Below are positions 1 through 10,015 of a DNA stretch of 64,000 bases, in pieces. Source of the stretch: Burkholderiales bacterium (GTDB taxonomy: Bacteria > Pseudomonadota > Gammaproteobacteria > Burkholderiales > Burkholderiaceae_C); assembly GCA_003963075.1 (NCBI GenBank), contig RXJV01000036.1, forward strand, positions 81,953 through 145,952, read 5' to 3'. The position numbers and the translations under genes are program-made. The notes below the pieces were generated by a model, which did no database searches, was not told where the DNA came from, and saw only the letters and a list, made by a program, of their open reading frames with translations. Numbering within the stretch: the stretch's first letter is position 1; each line of letters begins with the position of its first letter.

Positions 1-1216
1 CCACGCGCCAACCGTCGCGGTCCTTGAGGAAAAGCCACAGCTCGCGCCAGCCGTCCAGCGGCTGCACCGCCAGCGCCAGCGCGCGGCCCTCGCGGTTCAG
101 CGACGCCGAGGCCAGCGCCACCTGGCCGTAGCTGCAGCGGCGCACGGCCAGCTTCCCGGCTTCCTTGAGCTCGACGCAGCGCTCGCCGTCGGCGCCGGGC
201 TGCAGCGCCAGCTGCACGGCGCCGAAGTCGCGCGCCGCCGCGCTCGTGCCCAGCCAGCGTGCGGCGTTCACGCGCATGGCGGCGTCGGCGTAGGCGGCCT
301 GGTCGTCCTCGGTCAGCTCGCTGGGCACGATGGCGGCGAACTCGGCCAGCGCCGGCGCGGCCTCGCCGGCGGCGCCGCGGCGCGCCTGCGCGAACGCCAG
401 GCTGGCGCTGACCGCCGCGCGGCGCATCTGCAGGCGGTTCTTCCAGTGCACCGGCAGGGTGGTGGCGTCGACCTGGGCCAGCACCTGCTGGCGCCACTGG
501 TCGCGCGCCTCGGCCTCGCGCGGCGTGGCGCGGGGGTTCAGGCAGTCGGGCCGCGTCAGCGCCAGCGCCGCGCGCACACGCTGCTCGGGCGTGGCGGCCA
601 CCGCGAGCACGCGGCGGAAGGCGTCGCCGTCGTAGCAGACCTGCACGCGGCCGTCCTCGGCGTCGAACTGCTCGAACTTCAGGCCGTAGCGGGCGGCCAC
701 GTCCATCTGCGCGGCGAGCTGGCCTTCGCCGAGCTTGGCATTGGGCAGCGAGGCGCGGTCGGCGATGCGCTCGGCAAAGGTGGCCAAAGCATCCAGCGCC
801 TCGGCGCCGCCGGGGCCGGCGAACTCGGCCGGCGTGGCGGCCTGCACATAGGCCGCGGCCAGGCCCAGGCCCAGGCCCTCGGTGCCCCATTGCTGGCGGG
901 CCAGGCGCAGTTGGGCCAGCAGCTCGGGCGCCGCCCCGTCACCGCGCGGCAGCACCAGCACCTGGGCCTTGCGCAGCCAGCCGCCGCGCTCGCGCCGGTA
1001 GTCCCACACCTGCCAGTGGTCCCCACGTTCGCCGCGGATCTCCAGCGCCTCGCCGCGGCCCAGCTGGGCCTGCAGCGAGGCGGTGTCGCGCGGCGCGCCG
1101 CGCAGTGGCGCGTCCTGCGACACCAGGCCCGCACGCGGGAACTCGGCCGCTTCGGCCTGGGTGATGACGACGGCCGCCACGGCAGCGGCCACGATGATGA
1201 GGGCCACTTTGCGCAT
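1..1216 (-). CDS. Hypothetical secreted protein, possible N-terminal SH3-like domain; 3' end lies outside the window
   Basis: Minus-strand frame open from ATG at 1216 to the window edge; begins MRKVALIIVAAAVAAVVITQAEAAEFPRAGLVSQDAPLRGAP with signal-like N-terminus. Immediately downstream of the SPFH gene. Confidence 0.65.
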   Translation of the reverse strand, partial: MRKVALIIVAAAVAAVVITQAEAAEFPRAGLVSQDAPLRGAPRDTASLQAQLGRGEALEIRGERGDHWQVWDYRRERGGWLRKAQVLVLPRGDGAAPELLAQLRLARQQWGTEGLGLGLAAAYVQAATPAEFAGPGGAEALDALATFAERIADRASLPNAKLGEGQLAAQMDVAARYGLKFEQFDAEDGRVQVCYDGDAFRRVLAVAATPEQRVRAALALTRPDCLNPRATPREAEARDQWRQQVLAQVDATTLPVHWKNRLQMRRAAVSASLAFAQARRGAAGEAAPALAEFAAIVPSELTEDDQAAYADAAMRVNAARWLGTSAAARDFGAVQLALQPGADGERCVELKEAGKLAVRRCSYGQVALASASLNREGRALALAVQPLDGWRELWLFLKDRDGWRV

Positions 1217-1219
1217 GGC

Positions 1220-2479
1220 TCACTCCTTCTCGGCGTCTTGCTGCAGGGCGGCGGCGGGCTTGGCCCCGCCCAGCAGCGCGCTGCCGATGAAGCCGCCCGA
1301 GCCGGGCGGCGCGATGATGACCTGCACCTTGTCCGAGAGCTTGTCGGCCATGGCCTTCTGCACCAGCAGCGGGTGGCGCGTGATCAGCTCGCCCTCGGCC
1401 GCCATCTGCGCGGCCTGGGCCTTGCCCACCTGGGCCAGCCGGTAGGCCTCGGCATCGGCCAGCTTCTGGCGCGCGGCAGCCTCGGCATCGATCTCGATGC
1501 GGCGCGCCTTGGCGGCGCCTTCGGCCTGCTGGATGCGGGCGGCGCTGTCCGCCTGGGCTTCCAGGGCGCGCTGCTCGATCTGCTTTTGCTTGAAGGGCAG
1601 CACATGCTTCATGGCCTCTTCCTGCGCCTTGGCCGCGATGATCTGCTCGCGCCCGGCCGCCTCGGCCGCGGTCTCGCGGCGCAACTTGTCGGCGGCGGCC
1701 TCGAACTCGGTCTCCTTGACCTTCTTCTCGCTGATCTCCAGCGTGTAGCGCATGCGCTCGCTGGCCAGGCTGTCGGCCAGCAGGCGGTCCATGCCGCGGC
1801 GGTAGTCGGGCGGCAGGTCCACCGAGCCGATCTGCACCCCCTTGAGCACGATGCCATCGGGCGCCAGGCGGGCGCGCAGCTCGGCCTCCAGCGCGGCGGC
1901 GATCTCGGCGCGCTGGCTGGAGAAGATCTCGCGCACGGTGTGGGTGGCGATCTGCTTGTAGACCACGGCCTGCACGGCCGGGGTGATGACGTCGGCCTCA
2001 ATGTCGTCGGGCAGCTTGGGCGCGAGCTCGGCCAGGCGCTTGTCGTCCAGCGCCCAGCGCACCGTCATGTCCAGGCCCAGCGACAGGCCCTCGACCGACT
2101 GCAGCGGCGACGGGCCGGTGGCCTTGGCCAGCGAGGCGGGGTGGAAGCTCTGGTCGCGCAGCGGCAGCAGGCGCACCTCGTGCAGGCCGGGCAGGCGGAA
2201 GAAGCTGCCCTCGCGGAACTCGGTGCGGCCGCCGCTGAACTGGTTGATGCGCACGGCCGCTTGGCCGTGGGGCACGGCCTGGATGGGCGGGTGCATCACG
2301 ACGGCATAGCCCGCGGCCGTCACGGCCGTGAGGGCCAGCAGAGGGGGCAGCGCACGGCGCAGCGAGCGGGCGGCGCCGGGCGCGGCGGTGGTGGCCGCCT
2401 CCAGCCCGCGGCGGGTGCCGCGGCCGAAGGCCTGGCGGATGGAGGCGGCGAGGGTCTTGAGGCGTTGCAGCATGGACAT
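1220..2479 (-). CDS. SPFH/Band 7 (prohibitin-like) domain protein
   Basis: Start trimmed to MSMLQRLKTL. One TM segment then SPFH-like sequence and Ala/Glu-rich coiled coil (EISEKKVKETEFEAAADKLRRETAAEAAGREQIIAAKAQEEA). Confidence 0.8.
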   Translation of the reverse strand: MSMLQRLKTLAASIRQAFGRGTRRGLEAATTAAPGAARSLRRALPPLLALTAVTAAGYAVVMHPPIQAVPHGQAAVRINQFSGGRTEFREGSFFRLPGLHEVRLLPLRDQSFHPASLAKATGPSPLQSVEGLSLGLDMTVRWALDDKRLAELAPKLPDDIEADVITPAVQAVVYKQIATHTVREIFSSQRAEIAAALEAELRARLAPDGIVLKGVQIGSVDLPPDYRRGMDRLLADSLASERMRYTLEISEKKVKETEFEAAADKLRRETAAEAAGREQIIAAKAQEEAMKHVLPFKQKQIEQRALEAQADSAARIQQAEGAAKARRIEIDAEAAARQKLADAEAYRLAQVGKAQAAQMAAEGELITRHPLLVQKAMADKLSDKVQVIIAPPGSGGFIGSALLGGAKPAAALQQDAEKE

Positions 2480-2646
2480 GGTGTGGGCTCCTTGGCGTGA
2501 TGGCATCGGCGATGGGCGATGCATGGCCGCCATGGTTCCCGGCCCGCCGGGAAGGGACGAGAGCCCGGCAGGGCGGGTCTCTTCCGTCGGCCCGGAAGGA
2601 AGCTTCCGGCCGCTGTGGCGCTGGCGCTCACCGGTCGATTTGCGGT

Positions 2647-2666
2647 TTTACGCACGCATGCGTAAA
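2647..2666. promoter_or_regulatory. Inverted repeat TTTACGCA-CGCA-TGCGTAAA upstream of the ATPase gene
   Basis: Perfect 8-bp arms with 4-bp spacer, about 30 bp before the ATG at 2697. Confidence 0.4.
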
Positions 2667-2696
2667 TTCGGAAATCCCGCACCGCCTCCCGCCCCG

Positions 2697-3821
2697 ATGA
2701 ACGACCTCACGCTGCTCTGGCACTTCAAGCGCGCCCCGCTGGCGCAGCGGCTCGCGCAGCGCCTGTTGGCGCACGAACGCATCGCGATGTTCGGGCCGCG
2801 CCAGACCGGCAAGACGACGCTGCTGCGCGAGGAGGTGATGCCCGCCATCGAGAAGGCCGGTGCGCTGCCCGTCTACGTCGAATGCTGGCTGGACAAGGCC
2901 CGCCCGCTGCACAGCATCAACTACGCGCTGGGCAAGGCGCTGGAGGGGCTGACGCTGTCGCCCGGCCAGCCGGGCCGCCGCCTCGCCAAGACACCGGTGC
3001 GCAAGATCGGCGCGGTGGGCGTGAGCGTCGAGCTGGGCGAGGTGGGCCAGCGCAAGATCCCCGACAACCCCTTCCTCGCCTTCGACGCCCTGCTCACCAG
3101 CCTGCTCGAAGCCGCCGGGCGCGACCTTGTGCTGGTCTTCGATGAGTTCCAGGCCGTGGCCGAGGTGCCCGAGGCCGACGCCATCGCCGCCGCGCTGCGG
3201 GCCGCGCTGACGCAGGCCTCGTCGCGCGTGGGCGTGGTGTTCAGCGGCTCCAGCCAGACGCTGCTGCTGGAGATGTTCAGCCGCGCGCAGACGCCGCTCT
3301 ACAACTTCGCCAACGCCGAGCCCTACCCGCTGCTGAAGGAGGATTTCGTCGGCCATGTGGCCCGGCTGTTCAGCGCGGCGACGAAGCGCGACCTGAACCA
3401 GGCCATCGCGCTGCGCGTGCTCGAGGCCGTCGGCCACCAGCCGGCGCCCTTCCTGAACGCGGTGGGCAATGCGATGAGCAAACCCGGCTGGAGCGTCGAG
3501 GACGGCCTGGCCGCCATGCTCGACGCCAAGGCCGTGAACACCTGGTCCACCGCCTGGGCGGGCCTGACCGACCTGCAGCGCTTCGCGCTGCGCGCGGCGC
3601 ACGCCGGCCTGCCGCTCACCGCCGCCGCCACGCTGCAGCAGGCGGCGGCGGACCTGGGGCAGGCCAAGGTGCAGCCGTCCAGCATCACGCGGGCCGTGGA
3701 AACCTTGGTCGACAAGGGCCTGGTGGAGCGCGAGCCGGGCAGCCGCCGGCATGTCGTCAGCGACCCGGTCATGGCCGCCTGGCTGACCCAGAACGCCGCG
3801 CTGCCGGTGCGGCCGGCCTGA
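2697..3821 (+). CDS. P-loop ATPase (ATPase_2/STAND-like) with C-terminal winged-helix-like region
   Basis: Walker [10 protein letters not shown], Walker [11 protein letters not shown]-terminal [17 protein letters not shown]. Confidence 0.75.
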   Translation: MNDLTLLWHFKRAPLAQRLAQRLLAHERIAMFGPRQTGKTTLLREEVMPAIEKAGALPVYVECWLDKARPLHSINYALGKALEGLTLSPGQPGRRLAKTPVRKIGAVGVSVELGEVGQRKIPDNPFLAFDALLTSLLEAAGRDLVLVFDEFQAVAEVPEADAIAAALRAALTQASSRVGVVFSGSSQTLLLEMFSRAQTPLYNFANAEPYPLLKEDFVGHVARLFSAATKRDLNQAIALRVLEAVGHQPAPFLNAVGNAMSKPGWSVEDGLAAMLDAKAVNTWSTAWAGLTDLQRFALRAAHAGLPLTAAATLQQAAADLGQAKVQPSSITRAVETLVDKGLVEREPGSRRHVVSDPVMAAWLTQNAALPVRPA

Positions 3822-3894
3822 AAACCTGGGGAGCGCCGGGCGGCGGTGTGGCAGCTATCCTCGCGACGATCTACCGACGCCCGCTGGAGTCCCC

Positions 3895-4410
3895 ATGAAG
3901 CAACTCGCCCTTGCCGCCGCCCTGATCGCCGCGCCCGCCCTCGCCACCGACCTCAGGGTGCCGGTCCACCTCGCCGACAAGACGGGCACCGGCGCCGCCG
4001 TCGGCAACGTGCGCATCACCGAAACGCCCTACGGCCTGGCCTTCTACCCCGAGCTCCAAGGCCTGCCGCCCGGCCTGCACGGCTTCCACATCCACGAAAA
4101 GCCCTCCTGCGCGCCCGCCGAGGTCAACGGCGCCACCGTCCCGGCCGGCGCCGCCGGCGGCCACCTGGACCCGGCCGGCAGCAAGAAGCACGGCGAGCCC
4201 TGGGGTGACGGCCACCTGGGCGACCTGCCGCCGCTGTTCGTCGCCGCCGACGGCTCGGCCACGTCACCCGTGCTCGGCCCGCGCCTGAAGCTGGCCGACG
4301 TGAAGAACCGCGCGCTGATGATCCACGCCGGCGGCGACAACCACGCCGACCACCCCGCACCGCTCGGCGGCGGCGGGGCGCGGGTGGCGTGCGGGGTGAT
4401 TGGCGGCTGA
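3895..4410 (+). CDS. sodC: Cu/Zn superoxide dismutase
   Basis: Signal peptide; [46 protein letters not shown] motifs. Confidence 0.95.
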   Translation: MKQLALAAALIAAPALATDLRVPVHLADKTGTGAAVGNVRITETPYGLAFYPELQGLPPGLHGFHIHEKPSCAPAEVNGATVPAGAAGGHLDPAGSKKHGEPWGDGHLGDLPPLFVAADGSATSPVLGPRLKLADVKNRALMIHAGGDNHADHPAPLGGGGARVACGVIGG

Positions 4411-4424
4411 CGCTCGTGCCCGAA

Positions 4425-5204
4425 AGCCTGCCGCCCCCATCCATCGTCCTCTGCGTTCCAGGGATCTGGTCTTCGCGCAACGAACTGGTCGAGGCCGTCG
4501 TCCGCAGCGGCAGCGGCTACATGTTCGCCGGGCAGATCCTGATGCACATGCCGACCGGCCAGGCGTTCGAGCTGGAGTTCCACGCGCCTGACCCGCGCAT
4601 GGGCGCAGCCTTCCGCGCAGCGGGTCCGCATTGGCGCGACACGCCGGCGATGGACGCCATCGGCTCGCATGCCAGCGTCGTCTATCTGGTCGGCCCGGGC
4701 GGCTCCAGCGGCAATGCCGAAGCGCTGATGCTCGCAGCCGCGGCGCTGTTGAACGCCGGCGGCCTCGGTGTCAAGTTGGAGAGCAGCGGCGTTGCGCACA
4801 GCCCCGCTGATTGGCGAGAGCTTTGCGCCAACGTCCATCTGTTCAGTGCTCACCGCGCCTATGTGCTCTACATCACCGGACCACAGGTCTATTCCTGCGG
4901 CATGCACTGCCTCGGTTTGCGCGACGCCATCGTCGACAACGACGGCACGCCTGAAGCCGTCGAGCTGCTCAGGGTCTTTACCCGCTACATGTTCACCGAG
5001 TCGCCCACCTTGCGCGCGGGCCAGACCTTCTCTGCAGACAACCACGCTCCGGTCTATCGCCTGAACGACGATCCCGGACCCGATTACGGTGATGGCTCGC
5101 TGTACGCCAACCCTTACGGCTGTTGGCGCCTGGAGCGGGTCTCAACTCTCAGCACATCGAAACCGCCGGGCTGGCGTGCGGCGCTGCGGCGCCTCGTGTC
5201 GTGA
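4425..5204 (+). CDS. Hypothetical protein, possibly DUF4261-like
   Basis: ORF 4389..5204 overlaps the sodC stop; start probably internal (VLCVPGIWSSRNELVEA). GGLGVKLESSGVAHSPADW resembles DUF4261 proteins. Exact start uncertain. Confidence 0.5.
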   Translation, partial: SLPPPSIVLCVPGIWSSRNELVEAVVRSGSGYMFAGQILMHMPTGQAFELEFHAPDPRMGAAFRAAGPHWRDTPAMDAIGSHASVVYLVGPGGSSGNAEALMLAAAALLNAGGLGVKLESSGVAHSPADWRELCANVHLFSAHRAYVLYITGPQVYSCGMHCLGLRDAIVDNDGTPEAVELLRVFTRYMFTESPTLRAGQTFSADNHAPVYRLNDDPGPDYGDGSLYANPYGCWRLERVSTLSTSKPPGWRAALRRLVS

Positions 5205-5223
5205 GCTGAGGCGACGCTCACGC

Positions 5224-5239
5224 CGGAAGAATCCTTCCG
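5224..5239. promoter_or_regulatory. Inverted repeat CGGAAG-AATC-CTTCCG upstream of response regulator
   Basis: Perfect 6-bp arms; 35 bp before the ATG at 5275. Confidence 0.35.
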
Positions 5240-5274
5240 CCGTCACGCGGGGCGGCCTCCACATAATCTGCCCC

Positions 5275-5976
5275 ATGCCCCGCATCGCCGTCATCGAGGA
5301 CGACCCCACCACCAGCGCGCAGCTCAGCGGCTGGATCCGCGCCGCCCGCCCCGAGCTGGTCGTCGACCAGCACTTCGACCGCGACTCGGCGGAAGCCGCG
5401 CTCTCGCGCGAGCGCTACGACCTCGTGGTGCTGGACATCGAACTGGGCCGCGAGCGCAATGCCGGCGTGGCGCTGATCAACGAGATCAACAAGCAGGGCC
5501 TGGGCACGCCGGTGCTGGTGGTGTCGGCCATGCCGGCGGCCATCTACCGCAGCATCATGAAGGCGCTGGACGCCTGGGACTACCTGCAGAAGACGACCTT
5601 CGACGAAGCCGAGTTCGTCGAGACCTTCCTCGACATCCTGCGCACCGCCAAGCTGCGCGAACCGGCGGGCAAGGCAACGCCCAAGCTGGCCGACGACAGC
5701 CTGCTGCTGGACCCTCTGAAGCAGCGCTCCGCGATGTGGCGCGGCCAGCGCATCAACCTGCCGCTCACGGCGCAGCGGATCCTCGCCACGCTGCACGCCC
5801 GCGCCGGCGAGGTGGTGAGTTATGAAGAGCTGTTCGACGTGGTCAAGAGCGGCCGCAACCGCGACAACGTGCGCAAGCACGTGGCCACGATCCGCGACGC
5901 CTTCCGCGACGTGGACCCGGCGTTCGATGGCATCGAGAACATCCCGATGCGGGGTTTTCGCTGGTCTGGATCCTGA
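5275..5976 (+). CDS. Response regulator, REC plus winged-helix domain
   Basis: IAVIEDD, DLVVLDIELG receiver motifs; C-terminal OmpR-like wHTH (DNVRKHVATIRDAFRD..GFRW). Confidence 0.85.
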   Translation: MPRIAVIEDDPTTSAQLSGWIRAARPELVVDQHFDRDSAEAALSRERYDLVVLDIELGRERNAGVALINEINKQGLGTPVLVVSAMPAAIYRSIMKALDAWDYLQKTTFDEAEFVETFLDILRTAKLREPAGKATPKLADDSLLLDPLKQRSAMWRGQRINLPLTAQRILATLHARAGEVVSYEELFDVVKSGRNRDNVRKHVATIRDAFRDVDPAFDGIENIPMRGFRWSGS

Positions 5977-5984
5977 CCGCGCGG

Positions 5985-8078
5985 ATGAAGCTCGGCCGCG
6001 TCGACTTCCCGCTGCCGGACATGCCGCGCCTGGGCCTGGCGGCCTTCCGCAGCCGCATCGTCTTCCACCTCGTCTTCATCGCGCTGGCGCTGGCCACGCT
6101 GGCGCTGGCCGTGGCGCTGCTGAACGAGGAGCGCCAGCGCAATGCGCAGCGATACGAGCAGACCTTCGCCAAGTCGCTGGCCGAGATCGTGGCGCAGCTG
6201 CGCCACCCGGCGGGCCAGCTGGCCCTGATGAACCCCGAGCCCTCGCAGGTGGAGGCCGGCTGGGTGGCGCCGCAGCTGCTGCCGTTCGCGGCCATCGACT
6301 TCGACGACGCCACCAAGGCGCGGCGGGCGGTGGACATGGCCGGCTGCGGGCTGCAGTACCCGGGCGGCGCCAGCCTGTGCGTGGCCGTGGGCAGCAATGC
6401 CTACGCCGGCGGCTTCGTCTACCTCGTGGCCGGCCTGGACGCGCCGCCGCTGGTGAGCCGCGAACACGGCGCCCTGGACCTCGCCGGGCTGCACCGCGTG
6501 CAGATCCGCCTGCAGCAAGGCGGCAGCGAGCAGCAGTGGCTCGCGCCCGTGGAAGCGCTGGATGCGCAGCGCGGCCAGCTGCCCGGCTTCATCGTCGACG
6601 CTAGCGACAACACCACCACCCTGCCCCGCCAGGCGCGCCCGGCGCGCGACTTCCGCGGCTGGGTCTGGCGCGACGGCCCCTGCCTGAATGCCACCTCCAG
6701 CGCCGCCACCAGCGCGGCCGACTGCGTGCGCCGCACGACGATCTCGGTGCGCCTGCCGGTGGAGGCCTTCCGCGAGGCGCTGTTCCGCCCCGGCGGGCCG
6801 CAGTGGCCCCCGGCCGACCTGCCGCGCACCGGGCTGCGCCTGACCCTGCTCGGCCCCGGCGGCACGACGTTGTTCGACAGCGCCTCGGCCAGCGCCCAGC
6901 CACCGCTGACGCTGGCGCGGCTGTCCGGCACGCTGTCACCGGGCGAGACCCTGCGCATCTCGCGCGGCGCCAACCTCGTCGCCCTGCTGCAAGGCGCGGA
7001 CGAAACCGGCGCGCCGCCCTCGCCCTGGCTCACCACCGTGATCCAGCAGCTGCCCGCACCGGCCACGCCGCGCACCCTGCAGGCCCGCGACACGGTGACG
7101 ACGCCGGCAGGCCGCTTCGACGTGGTGCTCACCGGCGACCTGCACGGCCTGGACCGCACGCTCAGTGCCAGCGCCGCTCGCCTGGCCTGGCCGGTGGGCG
7201 CGATGCTGGGCGCCCTGGCGCTGGCCTGGCTCATCATCGAGGTCGGCCTCGTGCGCCGCGTGGCGACGTTGACGAAACGCGCCGCTGCGCTGTCGCACCA
7301 GCTGCAGCAGCCGGCACAGACCCGCTTCGAGCTGGGCACGCTGGACGTGGCCGACCTGCGCGGCCGCGACGAGCTGGGCATCCTGGCCGGCACCCTGGCC
7401 GACCTGCTGCAGCACGCCCGCGACAGCCTGCGCCGCGAGCAGCTGCGCGCTGAGCGCGAGCACGACCAGTGGCATGCCGTCGGCCACGAAATCATGAGCC
7501 CGCTGCAGTCGCTGATGCTGCTGCACGGGTCGCAGGACGACCCCAGCCGCCGCTACGTGCAGCGCATGCAGCAGGCGGTGAAGGTGCTCTATGGCCAGGC
7601 CTCACCCAGCGAGGCCCTCGCCGCCGCGACGCTGGCCACGGGTCAGCTGGACCTGGACGCCTTCCTGCGGCAGGTGGCCGAGAACGCGGCCTATGCCGGC
7701 ATCGCCGACGTGGCCTACACGCCGGCGTCCGAGCCCGTCTGGGTGCAGGCCGACGAGTACCCGCTGGAAGACGCCATCACCCACGTGCTGACCAACGCCG
7801 ACCGCTACCGCGTGCCGGGCTCGCCCATCACGCTAACGCTGCGGGTGGACGGCGAGCTGGCCGTGGTGGACCTGCACAACCAGGGCCCGCAAATCCCCGA
7901 GGGCCAGCTCGCGCGCATCTTCGACTACGGCGTCAGCGACGCCGAGCCGCAGGACGGCCAGCGGCGCGGGCAGGGGCTGTTTGTCGCCAAGACCTACCTC
8001 GCCAAGATGGGCGGCAGCATCGCGGCGCGCAATGTGGCGGATGGCGTGGTGTTCGAGATCGCGCTGCGGCGAGCCTAG
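5985..8078 (+). CDS. Sensor histidine kinase
   Basis: Two TM segments, H-box GHEIMSPLQSLM, HATPase motifs (ITHVLTNADRYR, RRGQGLFVAKTYLAKMGG); directly downstream of its response regulator. Confidence 0.88.
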   Translation: MKLGRVDFPLPDMPRLGLAAFRSRIVFHLVFIALALATLALAVALLNEERQRNAQRYEQTFAKSLAEIVAQLRHPAGQLALMNPEPSQVEAGWVAPQLLPFAAIDFDDATKARRAVDMAGCGLQYPGGASLCVAVGSNAYAGGFVYLVAGLDAPPLVSREHGALDLAGLHRVQIRLQQGGSEQQWLAPVEALDAQRGQLPGFIVDASDNTTTLPRQARPARDFRGWVWRDGPCLNATSSAATSAADCVRRTTISVRLPVEAFREALFRPGGPQWPPADLPRTGLRLTLLGPGGTTLFDSASASAQPPLTLARLSGTLSPGETLRISRGANLVALLQGADETGAPPSPWLTTVIQQLPAPATPRTLQARDTVTTPAGRFDVVLTGDLHGLDRTLSASAARLAWPVGAMLGALALAWLIIEVGLVRRVATLTKRAAALSHQLQQPAQTRFELGTLDVADLRGRDELGILAGTLADLLQHARDSLRREQLRAEREHDQWHAVGHEIMSPLQSLMLLHGSQDDPSRRYVQRMQQAVKVLYGQASPSEALAAATLATGQLDLDAFLRQVAENAAYAGIADVAYTPASEPVWVQADEYPLEDAITHVLTNADRYRVPGSPITLTLRVDGELAVVDLHNQGPQIPEGQLARIFDYGVSDAEPQDGQRRGQGLFVAKTYLAKMGGSIAARNVADGVVFEIALRRA

Positions 8079-8091
8079 GCTGAGTCCTGGC

Positions 8092-8415
8092 TTAGCCCTG
8101 CCGCACCCGCTCCAGCAGGCTGCGCACCGCCAGCTCGGAGTTCAGCGACTGCTCCAGCGGTGCCCGCACCAGGCCGGCGTGGGCGTACTGCAGGTTTTCG
8201 TAGACCTCGGAGGCGGCGGGGAAGTGGTCCAGCAGTTGGGGCAGGGCCGGGTGGCCCTGGTGCTGGGCGAGCTCGGCGCTGAGCTTGTCGACCAGCAGCC
8301 GGTACTGGTGGGGGTCGGCCGCCTGGGCGCGGGCTTCGATGGCCTGCAGCAGATGGGCCAGGCGGACCAGGGACAACAGCTCCTGCGGGACGGTGATGCG
8401 GACAACGGCGTTCAT
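8092..8415 (-). CDS. Hypothetical protein
   Basis: MNAVVRITVPQELLSLVRLAHLLQAIEARAQ..., compact 107-aa ORF convergent with the kinase gene. Confidence 0.6.
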   Translation of the reverse strand: MNAVVRITVPQELLSLVRLAHLLQAIEARAQAADPHQYRLLVDKLSAELAQHQGHPALPQLLDHFPAASEVYENLQYAHAGLVRAPLEQSLNSELAVRSLLERVRQG

Positions 8416-8516
8416 GGGCACTCTGAGAAAGCAGTTCCTGCAGGGAGACGTGGCGCCCCGGCGGCGGATTTCAAGCGGTCCGGCCGACAATCGGGCCCAG
8501 CCTGCCTGATCCCATC

Positions 8517-8876
8517 GTGAGCGCCACCTTCGACTGCCAGAGCTGCGGCGCCTGCTGCGCCTATTTCCGCGTGTCCTTCTACTGGGCCGAGGCGGACGAC
8601 GCGCCCGGCGGCACCGTGCCCGCCGCGCTGACCCAGCAGGTCAGCCCCCAGCTGCGCTGCATGGCCGGCACCGAAAGCCGGCCGGCGCGCTGCGAGGCGC
8701 TGGACGGCGAGGTCGGGCGCCAGGTGGGCTGCCGCATCTACCCGCTGCGCTCCAGCAGCTGCCGCGAGTTGCAGCCCGGCGACGACAAATGCCTGCGGGC
8801 CCGCGCGGCCCACCGGCTTGAACCCGCGGCCGGCGCCGCCATCTCCGTCGCCCCTGGACTCGCGCCAACAACCTGA
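8517..8876 (+). CDS. YkgJ-family cysteine cluster protein
   Basis: FDCQSCGACCAYFRV and CRIYPLRSSSCRELQPGDDKC. Confidence 0.85.
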   Translation: MSATFDCQSCGACCAYFRVSFYWAEADDAPGGTVPAALTQQVSPQLRCMAGTESRPARCEALDGEVGRQVGCRIYPLRSSSCRELQPGDDKCLRARAAHRLEPAAGAAISVAPGLAPTT

Positions 8877-10015
8877 TGAAATCCCTGGGCCAACGCGCCA
8901 CCGGCCTGCGCCTGGAACGCATGCGCGCCTCGCCGCGCTACCTGAAGACCGACGCGGGCGAGGGGTTTCGCAACCTGCACCCGATCCAGCCCGGGCTGAA
9001 GGACCCATCCCAGCGCTTCTCGCTGTCGGACTTTCTCTGCGCGGACGGCCGCCGCAAGCCCGCGGGCCCGCTGCCGGCGGTGAACCCGCTGGACGACTGG
9101 CGCCAGCCCGCCGGCAGCGGCCTGCGCGCCACCTGGCTGGGCCACTCCACGGTGCTGGTCGAGATCGACGGCCTGCGCGTGCTGACCGACCCGGTCTGGG
9201 GCCAGCGCGCCTCGCCCTCGCAGCTGGCCGGGCCGAAGCGCTTCCAGCCCGTGCCGCTGCGCCTCAAGCAGCTGCCGCCGCTGGACGCGGTCGTCATCTC
9301 GCACGACCACTACGACCACCTGGACATCGGCACCGTGCGCGAGCTCGTGAAGCTGCAGGCGGTGCCCTTCATCACCTCGCTCGGCGTGGGTGCCCACCTG
9401 CAGGCCTGGGGCGTGCCGCCGGAGCGCATCGTGGAGCTGGACTGGTGGGAGCCCTGGCAGCACCCGGCGGCCGAGCTGCGCATTCACGCGGCGCCGTCGC
9501 AGCATTTCTCGGGCCGCTCGCTGCGCGACCGCAACGCCACGCTGTGGTCGTCGATGGTGGTCGAGACGCCGAAGCACCGCGTGTTCTTCAGCGGCGACAC
9601 CGGCCTGACGAGTGAGTACGCGGCCATCCGCGAGCACTTCGGGCCCTTCGACCTCGTGATGCTGGAGGTGGGCGCCTTCCACCCCGCCTGGGGCGACATC
9701 CACCTCGGCCCCGAGAACGCCTTGAAGGCCCTGCAGCACCTGGGCGGCGGCGCCTTCCTGCCGGTGCACTGGGGCACCTTCAACCTCGCGCTGCACGACT
9801 GGGACCAGCCCGCCGAAACCCTGCTGGCTCTCGCACCCGAGCAGGGCGCGCAGCTGCTGATGCCGCGGCTCGGCGAGCCGGTGGAGCCGGCGCACGGCGA
9901 GCGCACCGCGCCCTGGTGGCGGGCGGCGGATCAGCCCGCCAGCCCGCGCACGGCGGCTGCTGCGGCGGAGGCCAGCGGCCCGATGCCCAAGGGCGTGCCC
10001 TGGCCGCTGGACTAG
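8876..10015 (+). CDS. MBL-fold metal-dependent hydrolase (NAPE-PLD/UlaG-like)
   Basis: ATWLGHSTVLVEIDG, VISHDHYDHLD, FFSGDTGL motifs; overlaps previous stop (TGATG). Confidence 0.88.
   Translation: MKSLGQRATGLRLERMRASPRYLKTDAGEGFRNLHPIQPGLKDPSQRFSLSDFLCADGRRKPAGPLPAVNPLDDWRQPAGSGLRATWLGHSTVLVEIDGLRVLTDPVWGQRASPSQLAGPKRFQPVPLRLKQLPPLDAVVISHDHYDHLDIGTVRELVKLQAVPFITSLGVGAHLQAWGVPPERIVELDWWEPWQHPAAELRIHAAPSQHFSGRSLRDRNATLWSSMVVETPKHRVFFSGDTGLTSEYAAIREHFGPFDLVMLEVGAFHPAWGDIHLGPENALKALQHLGGGAFLPVHWGTFNLALHDWDQPAETLLALAPEQGAQLLMPRLGEPVEPAHGERTAPWWRAADQPASPRTAAAAAEASGPMPKGVPWPLD

Noticed and set aside
446-2500. 684-aa plus-strand ORF
   Set aside because: Antisense to the SPFH gene; His/Gly/Leu/Gln-rich composition typical of the complement of a GC-rich gene.
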